DNA from: Bacillota bacterium
GTDB lineage: Bacteria > Bacillota > Bacilli > Paenibacillales > NBRC-103111
NCBI GenBank assembly: GCA_023386955.1
Contig: JAEWIS010000026.1
Location: forward strand, 124,001 to 188,000
Length of the DNA: 64,000 nt
Direction of reading: 5' to 3'
The notes beneath the pieces were generated by a model, which saw only the letters and a program-made list of their open reading frames with translations, was not told where the DNA came from and ran no database searches. Each line of letters starts with the position of its first letter. The stretch's first letter is position 1. The position numbers and the translations under genes are program-made. This document shows, in pieces, positions 24,776 to 32,828 of this stretch.

Positions 24776-25324
24776 GTGGTATCGATCGAAACCATTAAGG
24801 CTGCCCAAGCAGGGGACCGTGAGGCCTTAATTGCCCTTTTGCGAGATATAGAATCACATGTGTACCGGACGGCCTATTATATTCTGGGCAATGAGCAGGA
24901 TGCAATGGACGCCTCACAGGAAGCACTGATTCGGATTTATACCAAAATTACATCATACGAGGAGAAAGCGTTGTTCAAAACCTGGGTTCAGCGGATTGTC
25001 ACTAACATCTGTATCGACAAGTTCAGAAGAACCAAACCCTCGGTGTCTATCGATGAGCATGAGATGGTTTTTGCCTCGGAGCAGGATGTGGAAGCTGCCG
25101 TTCTCCGCAAGGATGCGGCCGAGGACATTCACGAAGCCATCGAACGGCTGCCGGAGCATCACCGGGCAGTGGTTGTACTGCGTTATTTGAATGATTTTTC
25201 GTACAATGAGATTGCCGATACCCTTAATCTTCCCATCAACACGGTGAAATCGTACCTGTTTCGGGCCAGACACCAGCTTCAGGGAATGCTAGCGGACTAT
25301 CAGAAAGGAGGGGTGCGGGGATGA
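24776..25324 (+). CDS. ECF-type RNA polymerase sigma factor (SigW-like)
   Basis: A 182-residue extracytoplasmic-function sigma factor. Region 2 is seen in NEQDAMDASQEALIRIYTKI and FKTWVQRIVTNICIDKFRR. Region 4 is seen in LPEHHRAVVVLRYLNDFSY followed by NEIADTLNLPINTVKSYLF. The start is GTG at 24776, six bases after AGAAAGGGGG. It overlaps the anti-sigma gene by 4 bases. The ECF-like promoter upstream suggests autoregulation. It resembles SigW of Bacilli most; the exact regulon is not deducible. Confidence 0.93.
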   Translation: MVSIETIKAAQAGDREALIALLRDIESHVYRTAYYILGNEQDAMDASQEALIRIYTKITSYEEKALFKTWVQRIVTNICIDKFRRTKPSVSIDEHEMVFASEQDVEAAVLRKDAAEDIHEAIERLPEHHRAVVVLRYLNDFSYNEIADTLNLPINTVKSYLFRARHQLQGMLADYQKGGVRG

Positions 25325-26571
25325 AATGCGAGGAGATGATGAATCTGATGCAACAAAGCCTGGATCAGGATTTGACGGCCGAAGAGGAGCTTGTGATGCT
25401 GGCTCATCTCAAGCAATGCCCCGGCTGTTCTGACCTGTATGTCCGGCTGAAGCTGCTCCATGACGAATTGGCTCAGCTTCCCAAGGTGAAGCCCGCTTAC
25501 AGTATTGTGGATGCCATTCTGCCGCAGCTGGAGGAGATCCCGTTGTGGAATGCGGATTCCGCTGAAGGCCCCGAAACCTCTGCCGCTGCCAAGGAGCAGG
25601 TGGTTGCATTCCCTCCGGCAAAAGCCCGCAATAACAGGCGCGGTCTGATTTCATGGAAGATTTTCTCCGGGGTGGCGGCTGCCGGCATTATTATCGGGTT
25701 GTTCATGTCCAATCAGGACAACCTTCACATGAACAAGACCGCATCGGAGAGCGCTGCTATGCAGAACCGGATGAGCGCGCCCCAAGCTGCTTCCAATTTG
25801 GGAGCCTCTACCGGAGCAAAAGGCAAGCAGGACCAGTCTGCGGCGGACAGCGCCACTCAAGATCTGTTCGTGGTGCCCACCCAAACGGGTGCGGCCGGAA
25901 CAACTTCAGCGGTTCCGCCGTCAACACCGGCGGCAGCCCCGGAAGGGAGCGCCGAGCAGAAGGATATTTCCGGACGGGTTACCATGGCCTCGCCGACGGA
26001 TTCCTCTGTGAAGGACCAGTTCGGGACGGCTCTGAGGACGTCAACGGCAGAGGACCAGGAAACAGCCTCCGGACCGTCTGGCGAAGCTGCAGATGCCTAT
26101 CAGAAGCAGGCAGATCAAAGTCCAGAGGCGGCTGCCGGTTCCGCTGTGGAGAGCCAGCCTGATGGGACGCAGGAGGAAGGCCATCTTCCTTTAGCCATCA
26201 TGGAAAAGGCCGGGGACAGTGCAGCATCCCCTGAAGGGGATCAAAGGGGAGGGGCAGCTTCCCTTCCACCGGTGGGAGATGCCAAGCAGATGGGATTCAC
26301 GCTTGCAGGCCCGGCGGCCGGCGGGGCTCCGCAGCCGCTGCCTTCCCCGGATGGGATGTATACCGCCTCCGTGGCGGAGGGCAAGGTGACCATCACGGAT
26401 AAGGATGGCAAAGCTGTGTTTGTCTCATCCATCCATCTTGGTCCGGAGGTGCAGGTGAGGTTTGTGGAATGGACGGATGCGCATACCTTCTCCTACGCCG
26501 TCAAGACTGTTTCCGGCACGGAAACCGTCTATGTCATCTCGGCTGTCCAAGGAAAAGAATGGAAGAAATAA
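25321..26571 (+). CDS. Membrane-anchored anti-sigma factor with zinc-binding N terminus
   Basis: A 416-residue protein with an N-terminal anti-sigma zinc motif, H-x3-C-x2-C at His29, Cys33 and Cys36 (HLKQCPGC). One transmembrane helix spans about residues 110-130 (FSGVAAAGIIIGLFMSN). A long extracytoplasmic region rich in Ala, Ser, Gly, Pro and Gln (about 135-330) precedes a compact C-terminal beta-rich domain (PDGMYTASVAEGKVTITDK). The last part could be a sensor domain. The start overlaps the sigma gene (ATGA), and a strong terminator follows the operon. Release by regulated proteolysis is the usual mechanism for such proteins; not shown here. Confidence 0.88.
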   Translation: MKCEEMMNLMQQSLDQDLTAEEELVMLAHLKQCPGCSDLYVRLKLLHDELAQLPKVKPAYSIVDAILPQLEEIPLWNADSAEGPETSAAAKEQVVAFPPAKARNNRRGLISWKIFSGVAAAGIIIGLFMSNQDNLHMNKTASESAAMQNRMSAPQAASNLGASTGAKGKQDQSAADSATQDLFVVPTQTGAAGTTSAVPPSTPAAAPEGSAEQKDISGRVTMASPTDSSVKDQFGTALRTSTAEDQETASGPSGEAADAYQKQADQSPEAAAGSAVESQPDGTQEEGHLPLAIMEKAGDSAASPEGDQRGGAASLPPVGDAKQMGFTLAGPAAGGAPQPLPSPDGMYTASVAEGKVTITDKDGKAVFVSSIHLGPEVQVRFVEWTDAHTFSYAVKTVSGTETVYVISAVQGKEWKK

Positions 26572-26717
26572 GCCGGATTTCGACTGGAACAAGTTTTGCC
26601 CCGCAGGCATAGAATAGAAGGGTAGACCTATGAATCGGCTTCAAGGGTATGCCGCCCGGGTGGAGGTTTCTAGAGCCCTTGCCCCAGCGTTCACATATAC
26701 CGATTTGGATTGCCGGA

Positions 26718-26759
26718 CAAAAAGACAAGATGCCTTGTGCACTTGTCTTTTTGTTTTTT
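26718..26759 (+). terminator. Terminator of the sigma/anti-sigma operon
   Basis: A perfect 12-bp stem (CAAAAAGACAAG with CTTGTCTTTTTG) is followed by six T. The 228-bp gap between the anti-sigma gene and holA holds this and the holA promoter only. Confidence 0.92.
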
Positions 26760-26779
26760 GGCCGGGGGTCTGGTAAGAT
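26751..26779 (+). promoter_or_regulatory. Candidate promoter of holA
   Basis: TTGTTT at 26751-26756 and TAAGAT at 26774-26779 have 17-bp spacing. The -35 box overlaps the terminator T run of the preceding operon. Confidence 0.45.
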
Positions 26780-26799
26780 GGTAACCGAGGTGTTGACAG

Positions 26800-27819
26800 A
26801 TGGATGCCAGAACGTGGATGAAGGAGCTGGACAAGGGAACCGTCCGGCCGTTATATATTTGTTATGGTCCGGAGAAATACCGGATGCGGGAGTTTATTGA
26901 CTATGTGTTCCGCAAATGTGTGCCGGATGACCTGCGGGAATTTGCGGTGACCAAATACGATTTGAGTGAAACGTCCCTGGACGATGTGCTGGAGGATGCC
27001 TTGACCATGCCGTTTATGGCGGAGCGCAAGGTGATTCTCGCCTCCAATGCGGCCTTTTTGACCGGTGCCAAGGAAAGCACCAAGGTGGAGCACCGGCCTG
27101 AGCGGCTTCTCGATTATATGAAGTCTCCCGCCGATTTTTCCGTTGTGATTCTCACCGTGGATGCGGACAAGCTGGATGAACGCAAAAAAATCGTCAAGCT
27201 GCTGAAGGACAACGGGAGCATGGCTCCTTTTGTCCCTCTGTCGGCGGACGATCTGCTGCAATGGGTGAAGCGCCAGGCGGATGCCTTTTCCTTCCGGTTG
27301 GGCACAGGGGCAGCGGAGGCGCTGCTGCTGTCTGCAGGCACGGACCTCCAGGCTCTCCGGTCCGAGCTGGAGAAGCTGTCGCTATATGCCGGAAGCGGCG
27401 GCACGGTGTCCGTGGAGGATGTGGACGGAATGGTGGCCCGGACCACGGAGCAGGATGTGTTTATGCTCATCGACCACATTGTCCGGCTGCGCAAGGAAAA
27501 GGCCATGACCGTGTTCCACGAGCTTCTCCTTAAAAAAGAAGAGCCTATCAAGATTGCCGCTTTGATGACGCGGCAGTTCCGTATGCTGCTGCAGGTGAAG
27601 GAGCTGGAGCGCCAGGGTTATTCCCAGCAGCAGATGGCTTCCCAGCTGGGCGGCCATCCCTACGGCATCAAAATTGCGTCCGAGCAGGGGAAACGCTTCA
27701 GCTTCGAGCAGCTGGCGTCTATTCTGGCAAGCCTGGCCGATCTGGATTATGGCATGAAAACAGGCCGGGTGGAGAAAACGCTGGGGATGGAGCTTTTCAT
27801 TCTGAAGCTGGCTGTGTAG
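26800..27819 (+). CDS. holA: DNA polymerase III delta subunit
   Basis: The 339-residue clamp-loader delta subunit opens the sliding clamp. The N-terminal domain carries VRPLYICYGPEKYRMREFI (YqeN/HolA signature), then a degenerate AAA+ core without a Walker A motif, as expected for delta. The C-terminal collar domain includes QDVFMLIDHIVRLRKEKAM and a MTRQFRMLLQVKEL segment. The ATG at 26800 has GAGGTG upstream. It is convergent with rpsT across a shared terminator, as in B. subtilis. Confidence 0.95.
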   Translation: MDARTWMKELDKGTVRPLYICYGPEKYRMREFIDYVFRKCVPDDLREFAVTKYDLSETSLDDVLEDALTMPFMAERKVILASNAAFLTGAKESTKVEHRPERLLDYMKSPADFSVVILTVDADKLDERKKIVKLLKDNGSMAPFVPLSADDLLQWVKRQADAFSFRLGTGAAEALLLSAGTDLQALRSELEKLSLYAGSGGTVSVEDVDGMVARTTEQDVFMLIDHIVRLRKEKAMTVFHELLLKKEEPIKIAALMTRQFRMLLQVKELERQGYSQQQMASQLGGHPYGIKIASEQGKRFSFEQLASILASLADLDYGMKTGRVEKTLGMELFILKLAV

Positions 27820-27840
27820 CGGCCGGCCGCTTTAAACGTC

Positions 27841-27886
27841 AAAAGCCCGGAGGCGCATCCTTACGGATGTGCGCTCCGGGCTTTGT
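27841..27886. terminator. Bidirectional terminator between holA and rpsT
   Basis: A long hairpin pairs AAAGCCCGGAGGCGCATCC with GGATGTGCGCTCCGGGCTTT around a 4-nt loop, with A and T runs on the flanks. Confidence 0.9.
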
Positions 27887-27895
27887 TTCATCATC

Positions 27896-28165
27896 TTAGG
27901 CTTTGGTCAGCGCGTTCAGCTTTTTGGCCAAACGGGACTTTTTGCGGTTTGCTGCGTTCTTGTGGATCAGACCCTTGGTAGCGGCCTTGTCCAGCTTCTT
28001 GGTAGCAACAAGCAGCAATTCCTTCGCAGAATCAACGTTTTGATTATTCAGAGCACTCTCTGCGGATTTGACCGCGGTGCGAAGTGCGGATTTTTGGGAA
28101 GCGTTTTGCAGACGACGCTTTTCGCTGACCTTCACGCGCTTGATTGCGGACTTAATATTCGGCAT
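27896..28165 (-). CDS. rpsT: Ribosomal protein S20 (bS20)
   Basis: An 89-residue basic protein of the 30S subunit. It starts [18 protein letters not shown] and has the typical [11 protein letters not shown] and [19 protein letters not shown] segments. The ATG at 28165 is preferred over one three codons upstream, since the AGGAGGTGA ribosome site sits about 7 bases away. It is monocistronic and convergent with holA. It is divergent from gpr. Confidence 0.98.
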   Translation of the reverse strand: MPNIKSAIKRVKVSEKRRLQNASQKSALRTAVKSAESALNNQNVDSAKELLLVATKKLDKAATKGLIHKNAANRKKSRLAKKLNALTKA

Positions 28166-28341
28166 ATCGTTCACCTCCTACACTACTGTACATCCTGCCG
28201 GTTCGTGCCGTTGGCAGAACCTTCCGGGCTGCGTCTATTATAGACAACTTTAAACATTCTATCACGGCAATTTTGAAATTGCAAGAGCTTACCGGGGACT
28301 GCGGGATGAAAATCTCAAGCGGCCTTCCATCAAGGGGAAAC

Positions 28342-28371
28342 GCATAAGCCATTGCCTTTCTTGGCAAACTA
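28342..28371 (+). promoter_or_regulatory. Forespore sigma-G/sigma-F-type promoter of gpr
   Basis: GCATA (28342-28346) and CAAACTA (28365-28371), separated by 18 bp, fit the sigma-G consensus (GnATR, then CAnnnTA). gpr is transcribed by forespore sigma factors in B. subtilis. Confidence 0.75.
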
Positions 28372-28405
28372 TAGCGGCAATCTGCGAAGGAAGGGAGCGG
28401 AATCA

Positions 28406-29464
28406 ATGGAGAGACGCATGGATATGCGCCGGCGGGCAACAGATTTCGATGTGGAGGAACAATTTAACGATAACCTGCTGTCTGCATCCCACGCAGACCT
28501 GGCGCTGGAGGCGCGGGATCTGGCGTCGAAGGAAACGGGCGGACATGGAATAGAGGGTTTGCTCAGCCATGTGGAGGAAGACGGCGAAATCAAGATTACC
28601 CGCATCCGGGTTGAAAACGCTGAGGCTGGACGGCAAATCGGCAAACTGCCCGGTAACTATATCACTATCGAAGTACCCGGTCTCCGCCATAAGGACTCGC
28701 AGCTCCAGGACCGGGTAGCCGGTAAATTCGCCGAGGTGTTCGAGGATTTTCTCGCTGATGCCGGTATCGCCAAGGACGCCAAGGTGCTGGTCATCGGCCT
28801 GGGCAACTGGAATGTGACACCTGATGCGCTGGGCCCGATTGTGGTGGAAAATGTGATGGTAACCCGGCATTATTTTGAGTTGATGCCCGATCATGTCAGC
28901 CCCGGCTACCGGCAGGTCAGCGCTGTGGCTCCCGGAGTATTGGGCACCACGGGGATTGAAAGCAGCGAGATTGTCCAAGGCATTGTGGAGAAGTCCAAGC
29001 CGGATCTGGTTATCGCCATAGACGCCCTCGCCTCCCGTTCCCTGGACCGGGTGAACTCTACCATCCAGATTGCCGATACGGGTATCCATCCCGGCTCGGG
29101 GATTGGCAATAAGCGCAAGGGGCTAACCAAGGAAATTCTGGGTGTGCCTGTGATTGCCATCGGTGTGCCGACGGTTGTATATGCCTCGACCATTGTAAAC
29201 AATGCCATCGACCTTATGCATCACCACTTCTCCCGGCAAACCTCCAATACCAAGGAAATTATGGGTCTGTTGGACAATCTGCAGGAGCAGGAGCGGCTGG
29301 AACTGGTGAAGGAGGTGCTGAATCCGGTGGGGCATGATCTCTTGGTGACGCCGAAGGAGATCGACCAGTTTATTGAGGACATCGCCAACATTATCGCCAG
29401 CGGTCTGAATTCTGCGCTGCACGAAGCAGTGGAGCCGGATAACGCAGGGGCGTATACCCACTAG
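28406..29464 (+). CDS. gpr: Germination protease GPR
   Basis: The 352-residue zymogen protease starts degradation of small acid-soluble spore proteins during germination. The propeptide ends near SASHADLALEARDLA, similar to the known autoprocessing site. Family segments are VLVIGLGNWNVTPDALGP, SPGYRQVSAVAPGVLGTTG, DLVIAIDALASRSLDRV and GVPVIAIGVPTVVYAS. The ATG at 28406 follows AAGGGAG; an 18-codon upstream extension is unsupported and overlaps the sigma-G promoter. The TAG stop codon is the first three bases of a MITE (29462-29625), so the natural C terminus may have been altered slightly. Confidence 0.95.
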   Translation: MERRMDMRRRATDFDVEEQFNDNLLSASHADLALEARDLASKETGGHGIEGLLSHVEEDGEIKITRIRVENAEAGRQIGKLPGNYITIEVPGLRHKDSQLQDRVAGKFAEVFEDFLADAGIAKDAKVLVIGLGNWNVTPDALGPIVVENVMVTRHYFELMPDHVSPGYRQVSAVAPGVLGTTGIESSEIVQGIVEKSKPDLVIAIDALASRSLDRVNSTIQIADTGIHPGSGIGNKRKGLTKEILGVPVIAIGVPTVVYASTIVNNAIDLMHHHFSRQTSNTKEIMGLLDNLQEQERLELVKEVLNPVGHDLLVTPKEIDQFIEDIANIIASGLNSALHEAVEPDNAGAYTH

Positions 29465-29625
29465 GGTGTGTCTGAAAACTCCGAGGGGAGCAGATTATCC
29501 TGAAATTTCGTTCCAGGCAAGCACTTTTGTGAAGGCGTACCGGGAGTACGTCAAGCAAAAGTAACGCAGCATGGGGCGAAAAGACAGGATAGGATACCCT
29601 CAAGCGGGTTTTCAGACAGGCCCTA
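29462..29625 (-). mobile_element. MITE copy B (164 bp), abutting gpr
   Basis: It is bounded by TAGGGTGTGTCTGAAAAC and GTTTTCAGACAGGCCCTA (16 of 18 positions match as inverted repeats). Read in reverse it aligns over its whole length with copy A at 24500-24665, including GTTACTTTTGCTTGACGTAC and TCTGCTCCCCTCGGAGTTT. Its first TAG is the stop codon of gpr. Confidence 0.85.
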
Positions 29626-29779
29626 ATAGGAGGTTTGCCGGGCTTCCGGTTGAGGCGTGTGTTTGCCGGCGCTTGACCGGAAGCTTCTTTCTTGTGGATC
29701 CTGAGAGGACGGCTGGGAACGGAGGGTGTATGCGAAAAATCAGCTTTAATTTCGGGAAATTTGCTTCAGGAGGGTGTTG

Positions 29780-29847
29780 TATATGAAATTTCATATATAA
29801 ATCTAGTGGATGAGAGTTTACGATGGGATTATATATGAAATTTCATA
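29780..29847. repeat. Pair of AT-rich palindromes
   Basis: TATATGAAATTTCATATA at 29780-29797 is a perfect 18-bp palindrome. TATGAAATTTCATA at 29834-29847 is a perfect 14-bp palindrome with the same core. A half-copy (CATATTTCATAT) occurs near 30016. They sit in the 475-bp gap between MITE B and the HAD gene, where I see no credible gene. Confidence 0.8.
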
Positions 29848-29926
29848 CTTAACGCGCCACAATGGGCTGAACCGGAAGATTATACTCGAAAAATCATATA
29901 CAGCCCATAAAAGCTTCCGCCGAGGA

Positions 29927-29962
29927 ACGAACCCGCTTCACCTAAAGGACGAACCCGCTTCA
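29927..29962. repeat. 14-bp direct repeat
   Basis: ACGAACCCGCTTCA occurs at 29927-29940 and again at 29949-29962, 22 bp apart start to start, in the same intergenic gap as the palindromes. Confidence 0.7.
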
Positions 29963-30100
29963 TCGAATGTTCATCGATATAACGGTTTTTTTACAATCCG
30001 CGCCAAATGCGCTATCATATTTCATATCCGGTTCCATTGCCAGATGACGCGCTAAGGCTCCGCGGGCGCCAGACTATAGCCAGAACGGGAGGAGAGCTCT

Positions 30101-30853
30101 ATGAATCAACCAAAACCGCAAATCATTCTATTTGATCTGGATGATACCTTAATTCACTGCAATAAATATTTTGATATCGTACTGGAGCAGTTTTCGGATC
30201 TGCTGCGGACCTGGTTCGCGGCTTATCCTTTGACAGACGAAACCGTTAAGATGAAGCAGCTTGAGATTGATATCGCCGGGGTACATATTCATGGATTTTC
30301 CATGGACCACTTCCCCGCTTCTCTGGTAGATACGTACCGGTATTTCTCCGATTTGTTCGGCCGGGCCACCTCGGTCATGGAGGAAGAGGAACTGATCGAG
30401 CTGGGCAAATCCGTGTACGAATTGCAGGTGGAGCCGTATCCCGACATGGAGGCTACCCTCGAACGTCTGAAGGCGGACGGCCACGATCTTTATTTATATA
30501 CAGGTGGCATCGTCACCCACCAGCAGAAGAAAATCCGCTCCGTCAAGCTGGACCGTTTCTTCGGTGAGCAGGTGTTCGTACGCCAACACAAAACCGCGGA
30601 AGCGCTGGAGGAAATCCTGCAGCAAAACGGCTTTGACCGTTCCCGCACCTGGATGATCGGCAACTCCATCCGGACGGATATCGTCCCTGCTCTACGGGCA
30701 GGCATTAACTGTATCCACATCCCGGCCATTACGGAGTGGGAGTATAATATTGTGGAAATCAACGAAACGCCCAAGGGACTGTTCCTGGAGCTGCCCACGC
30801 TGGAATCCGTGCCGGATGCCATCGCCCGCTCCATCGAAAGCGCCGCCAGCTGA
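30101..30853 (+). CDS. HAD-family hydrolase
   Basis: A 250-residue haloacid-dehalogenase-like phosphohydrolase. Motif I is LFDLDDTLIHCNKYF (nucleophile Asp in DLDDT), motif II falls in YLYTGG, a motif III-type Lys is in RQHKTAEAL, and motif IV is MIGNSIRTDIVPA (Asn where many family members have Asp). A helical cap lies between motifs I and II. The ATG at 30101 follows GGGAGGAG. The substrate is unknown. It is monocistronic, with a terminator at 30881-30920. Confidence 0.87.
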   Translation: MNQPKPQIILFDLDDTLIHCNKYFDIVLEQFSDLLRTWFAAYPLTDETVKMKQLEIDIAGVHIHGFSMDHFPASLVDTYRYFSDLFGRATSVMEEEELIELGKSVYELQVEPYPDMEATLERLKADGHDLYLYTGGIVTHQQKKIRSVKLDRFFGEQVFVRQHKTAEALEEILQQNGFDRSRTWMIGNSIRTDIVPALRAGINCIHIPAITEWEYNIVEINETPKGLFLELPTLESVPDAIARSIESAAS

Positions 30854-30880
30854 TGCAACCTCCTTCCTAGCAACCTACCA

Positions 30881-30920
30881 AAGAAGTCTCGCGATTTTAT
30901 TCGCGGGGCTTCTTTTTTTA
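30881..30920 (+). terminator. Terminator after the HAD hydrolase gene
   Basis: A 13-bp stem (AAGAAGTCTCGCG with CGCGGGGCTTCTT, one G-U pair) with an 8-nt loop is followed by a T run. Confidence 0.9.
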
Positions 30921-31001
30921 GTTCTAGTCTTCTATCTCCATTCATAGATTGGTAGTAAAACAACCCCTGCAAGAGAGCATCTTCGAATGGAGGAATGGAT
31001 G

Positions 31002-32267
31002 ATGAAACGGTCGATGTTCACACTGGACCTGAGCAAACTCCGCAAGCTGTCCCAAACCGCAGGCTTTTTCGCCAAAACCTACCTGGTGCTGACTGGCTGC
31101 ACCTTTCTGATTTTCGTTCTGGTAGGGTTCATCGGCTTCGGCCACCAGCGGCCGGGCATGACCCCTGTATCCTCAATGAAGGGACTGGCCGCTTCCGTCT
31201 CCGATGGGTTTTTTATGGATATGCTGGGCCTGGAGGTGCCTCATCTGGCGGAAGCCCGTCAGGTGCCCTCCACCTTTTCACAGGAAAATGTGCTGAGTTT
31301 TATCTTCCGGTTCATTACCGATATTAATCCGCGGGACCCCAAAACCCTTCTGGCCCGGGAGCTCCCCGGCATGGGCCTGGACACCTCGTACCTGATCCGC
31401 AAGCCTCCCGGCTCCCAGCAAATTGCCGGACCGCTGGAGTATCCGCCGGGCAATGCGCCTTCTGATGGCGGCACTCCCTCCGGTTCCGGGGGGCCGGACA
31501 GCCAGCCTGTAACGGCGCCCTCCGCCTCTCCAGCTGCTCCGTCAACCAGTGCGGCACCCACACCGCAGCCGACCATCGGGCATCCCTCAACAAACGGGGA
31601 CAAGGTGGTGCTGATCTACCACTCCCACAACCGGGAATCGTGGGTACCGGAGCTGGGACTGTCCGCCAAGGACGCCAATCTGGCCCAGGATGCCAAGACG
31701 AATATCACCCTGGTTGGCAAGGAGCTTGCTGATCGTCTGGAGGACAAGGGTGTAGGAGCGGTTCATTATGCAACGGACTATGCCAGCAGTGTAGAAAAGT
31801 ACAACTGGTATTACTCCTATAAGTATTCCAACAAAACGGTGAAGGAGGCCTTTGCGGCCAATCCGGAGATCAAGTTCGTGTTTGACCTTCACCGGGATGA
31901 TTCCTCCAAGGAAAAATCCACTTTGACCGTGGACGGGAAAAATTATGCCAAGGTATTTCTGATCCTGGGCCAAAAGAATCCCAAATGGCAGCAGAACGAA
32001 AAGTTCGCCTCGCAAATCCAGGAGAAGCTGGAGAAAAAGGTTCCCGGACTGTCACGGGGAATTTGGGCCAAGGAAGCGCATGACGGCAACGCGGAATATA
32101 ACCAGTCCTTGTCCCCCAACAGCGTGCTGATCGAAATCGGCGGGGTGTATAACACGCTGGAGGAATGCAAGCGGACAGCCGGTGTGCTTGCTGAGGTCAT
32201 TGCGGATCTATATTGGGATGCGGCCAAGGTGGATGCGCCGGCGGCATCGGCAGGCAGCCGTAACTAA
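31002..32267 (+). CDS. spoIIP: Stage II sporulation protein P
   Basis: A 421-residue membrane-anchored peptidoglycan amidase/endopeptidase that works with SpoIID and SpoIIM in engulfment. One transmembrane helix spans residues about 25-46. After a Pro/Ser/Ala-rich linker (about 140-195), the catalytic domain begins with VVLIYHSHNRESW (about 202-214), then FDLHRDD, LILGQKNPKW and the C-terminal VLIEIGGVYNTLEECKRT. Starts at 30999 or 31002 both fit; 31002 gives 8-base spacing to GGAGG. In B. subtilis spoIIP follows gpr; here a HAD gene and MITE B lie between them. Confidence 0.95.
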   Translation: MKRSMFTLDLSKLRKLSQTAGFFAKTYLVLTGCTFLIFVLVGFIGFGHQRPGMTPVSSMKGLAASVSDGFFMDMLGLEVPHLAEARQVPSTFSQENVLSFIFRFITDINPRDPKTLLARELPGMGLDTSYLIRKPPGSQQIAGPLEYPPGNAPSDGGTPSGSGGPDSQPVTAPSASPAAPSTSAAPTPQPTIGHPSTNGDKVVLIYHSHNRESWVPELGLSAKDANLAQDAKTNITLVGKELADRLEDKGVGAVHYATDYASSVEKYNWYYSYKYSNKTVKEAFAANPEIKFVFDLHRDDSSKEKSTLTVDGKNYAKVFLILGQKNPKWQQNEKFASQIQEKLEKKVPGLSRGIWAKEAHDGNAEYNQSLSPNSVLIEIGGVYNTLEECKRTAGVLAEVIADLYWDAAKVDAPAASAGSRN

Positions 32268-32294
32268 GCTACGAGAAGGCAAGGGGGAGCACAC

Positions 32295-32735
32295 ATGGGA
32301 AGAATCCGCCCGGGCAGGGTGCTGTTGACCATATTTGTACTGGGGTTTTGCCTGTTCTTCGGCATCGATCTGGTGAGCCGGAGCAGTGCCGTCCCGGCAG
32401 CGGAGCCGCCTGCGGCTGCGGTGAAGCCTGCGGCAGTCGCCGTCAAACCGGCAGCTTCAGCTCCCGTAAAGGCGGGGGCTGACAACAGTCGGCAGGCGGT
32501 TCCGGCAGCAGCGAAGGCAAGTCCCGCGGCGGGAGCTGCCGGCGCCAAGAATGGCGCCGTCCCGGCAGGAGCCAAAACCGCCGAGGTCGCCAGCACCGAA
32601 CAAGCCGCACCTCCGGCAAAGGTCAAGGAATCCTTCATGAACCACCTGTCCAACCGCCTGGGTGATGCTTTGCGCAATCTGGCCAGAGGGCTGATGAGCA
32701 TGATCGTCTCCCTTTTTAACTCGCTGATTTCGTGA
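32295..32735 (+). CDS. Small membrane protein at the YqxA position
   Basis: A 146-residue protein with an N-terminal transmembrane helix (residues about 8-28, VLLTIFVLGFCLFFGIDLV), a low-complexity Ala/Val/Pro/Lys linker (about 32-105), and an amphipathic C-terminal helical region (RLGDALRNLARGLMSMI). In B. subtilis yqxA (DUF3679), also a small membrane-anchored protein, lies between spoIIP and lepA. By position and shape this is probably its counterpart, although sequence similarity cannot be judged by eye. It lies 27 bases after spoIIP and is probably cotranscribed. Its function is unknown. Confidence 0.7.
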   Translation: MGRIRPGRVLLTIFVLGFCLFFGIDLVSRSSAVPAAEPPAAAVKPAAVAVKPAASAPVKAGADNSRQAVPAAAKASPAAGAAGAKNGAVPAGAKTAEVASTEQAAPPAKVKESFMNHLSNRLGDALRNLARGLMSMIVSLFNSLIS

Positions 32736-32761
32736 TTGCACTGTCCAAAGCCCCGCCTCCA

Positions 32762-32790
32762 TTGATGCGGCCCCTCCTAACTGCTATAAT
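32762..32790 (+). promoter_or_regulatory. Sigma-A promoter of lepA
   Basis: TTGATG at 32762-32767 and a perfect TATAAT at 32785-32790 have 17-bp spacing, ending about 38 bp before the lepA start. Confidence 0.8.
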
Positions 32791-32828
32791 TGATCTATTG
32801 TTCAGTTGTATTTACTCGGGAGGGACTC

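Noticed and set aside
26631..26777. Short frame starting MNRLQGYAARVEV between the anti-sigma gene and holA
   Set aside because: It reads through the terminator hairpin and has no ribosome site or conserved feature.
29810..30055. 81-codon open frame in the gap before the HAD gene
   Set aside because: It runs through palindromes and direct repeats, lacks a ribosome site and has no protein-like composition.
30921..30986. Sigma-E promoter for spoIIP (CATAGATT near 30943)
   Set aside because: The -10-like element is plausible, but no acceptable -35 element lies at the right distance.
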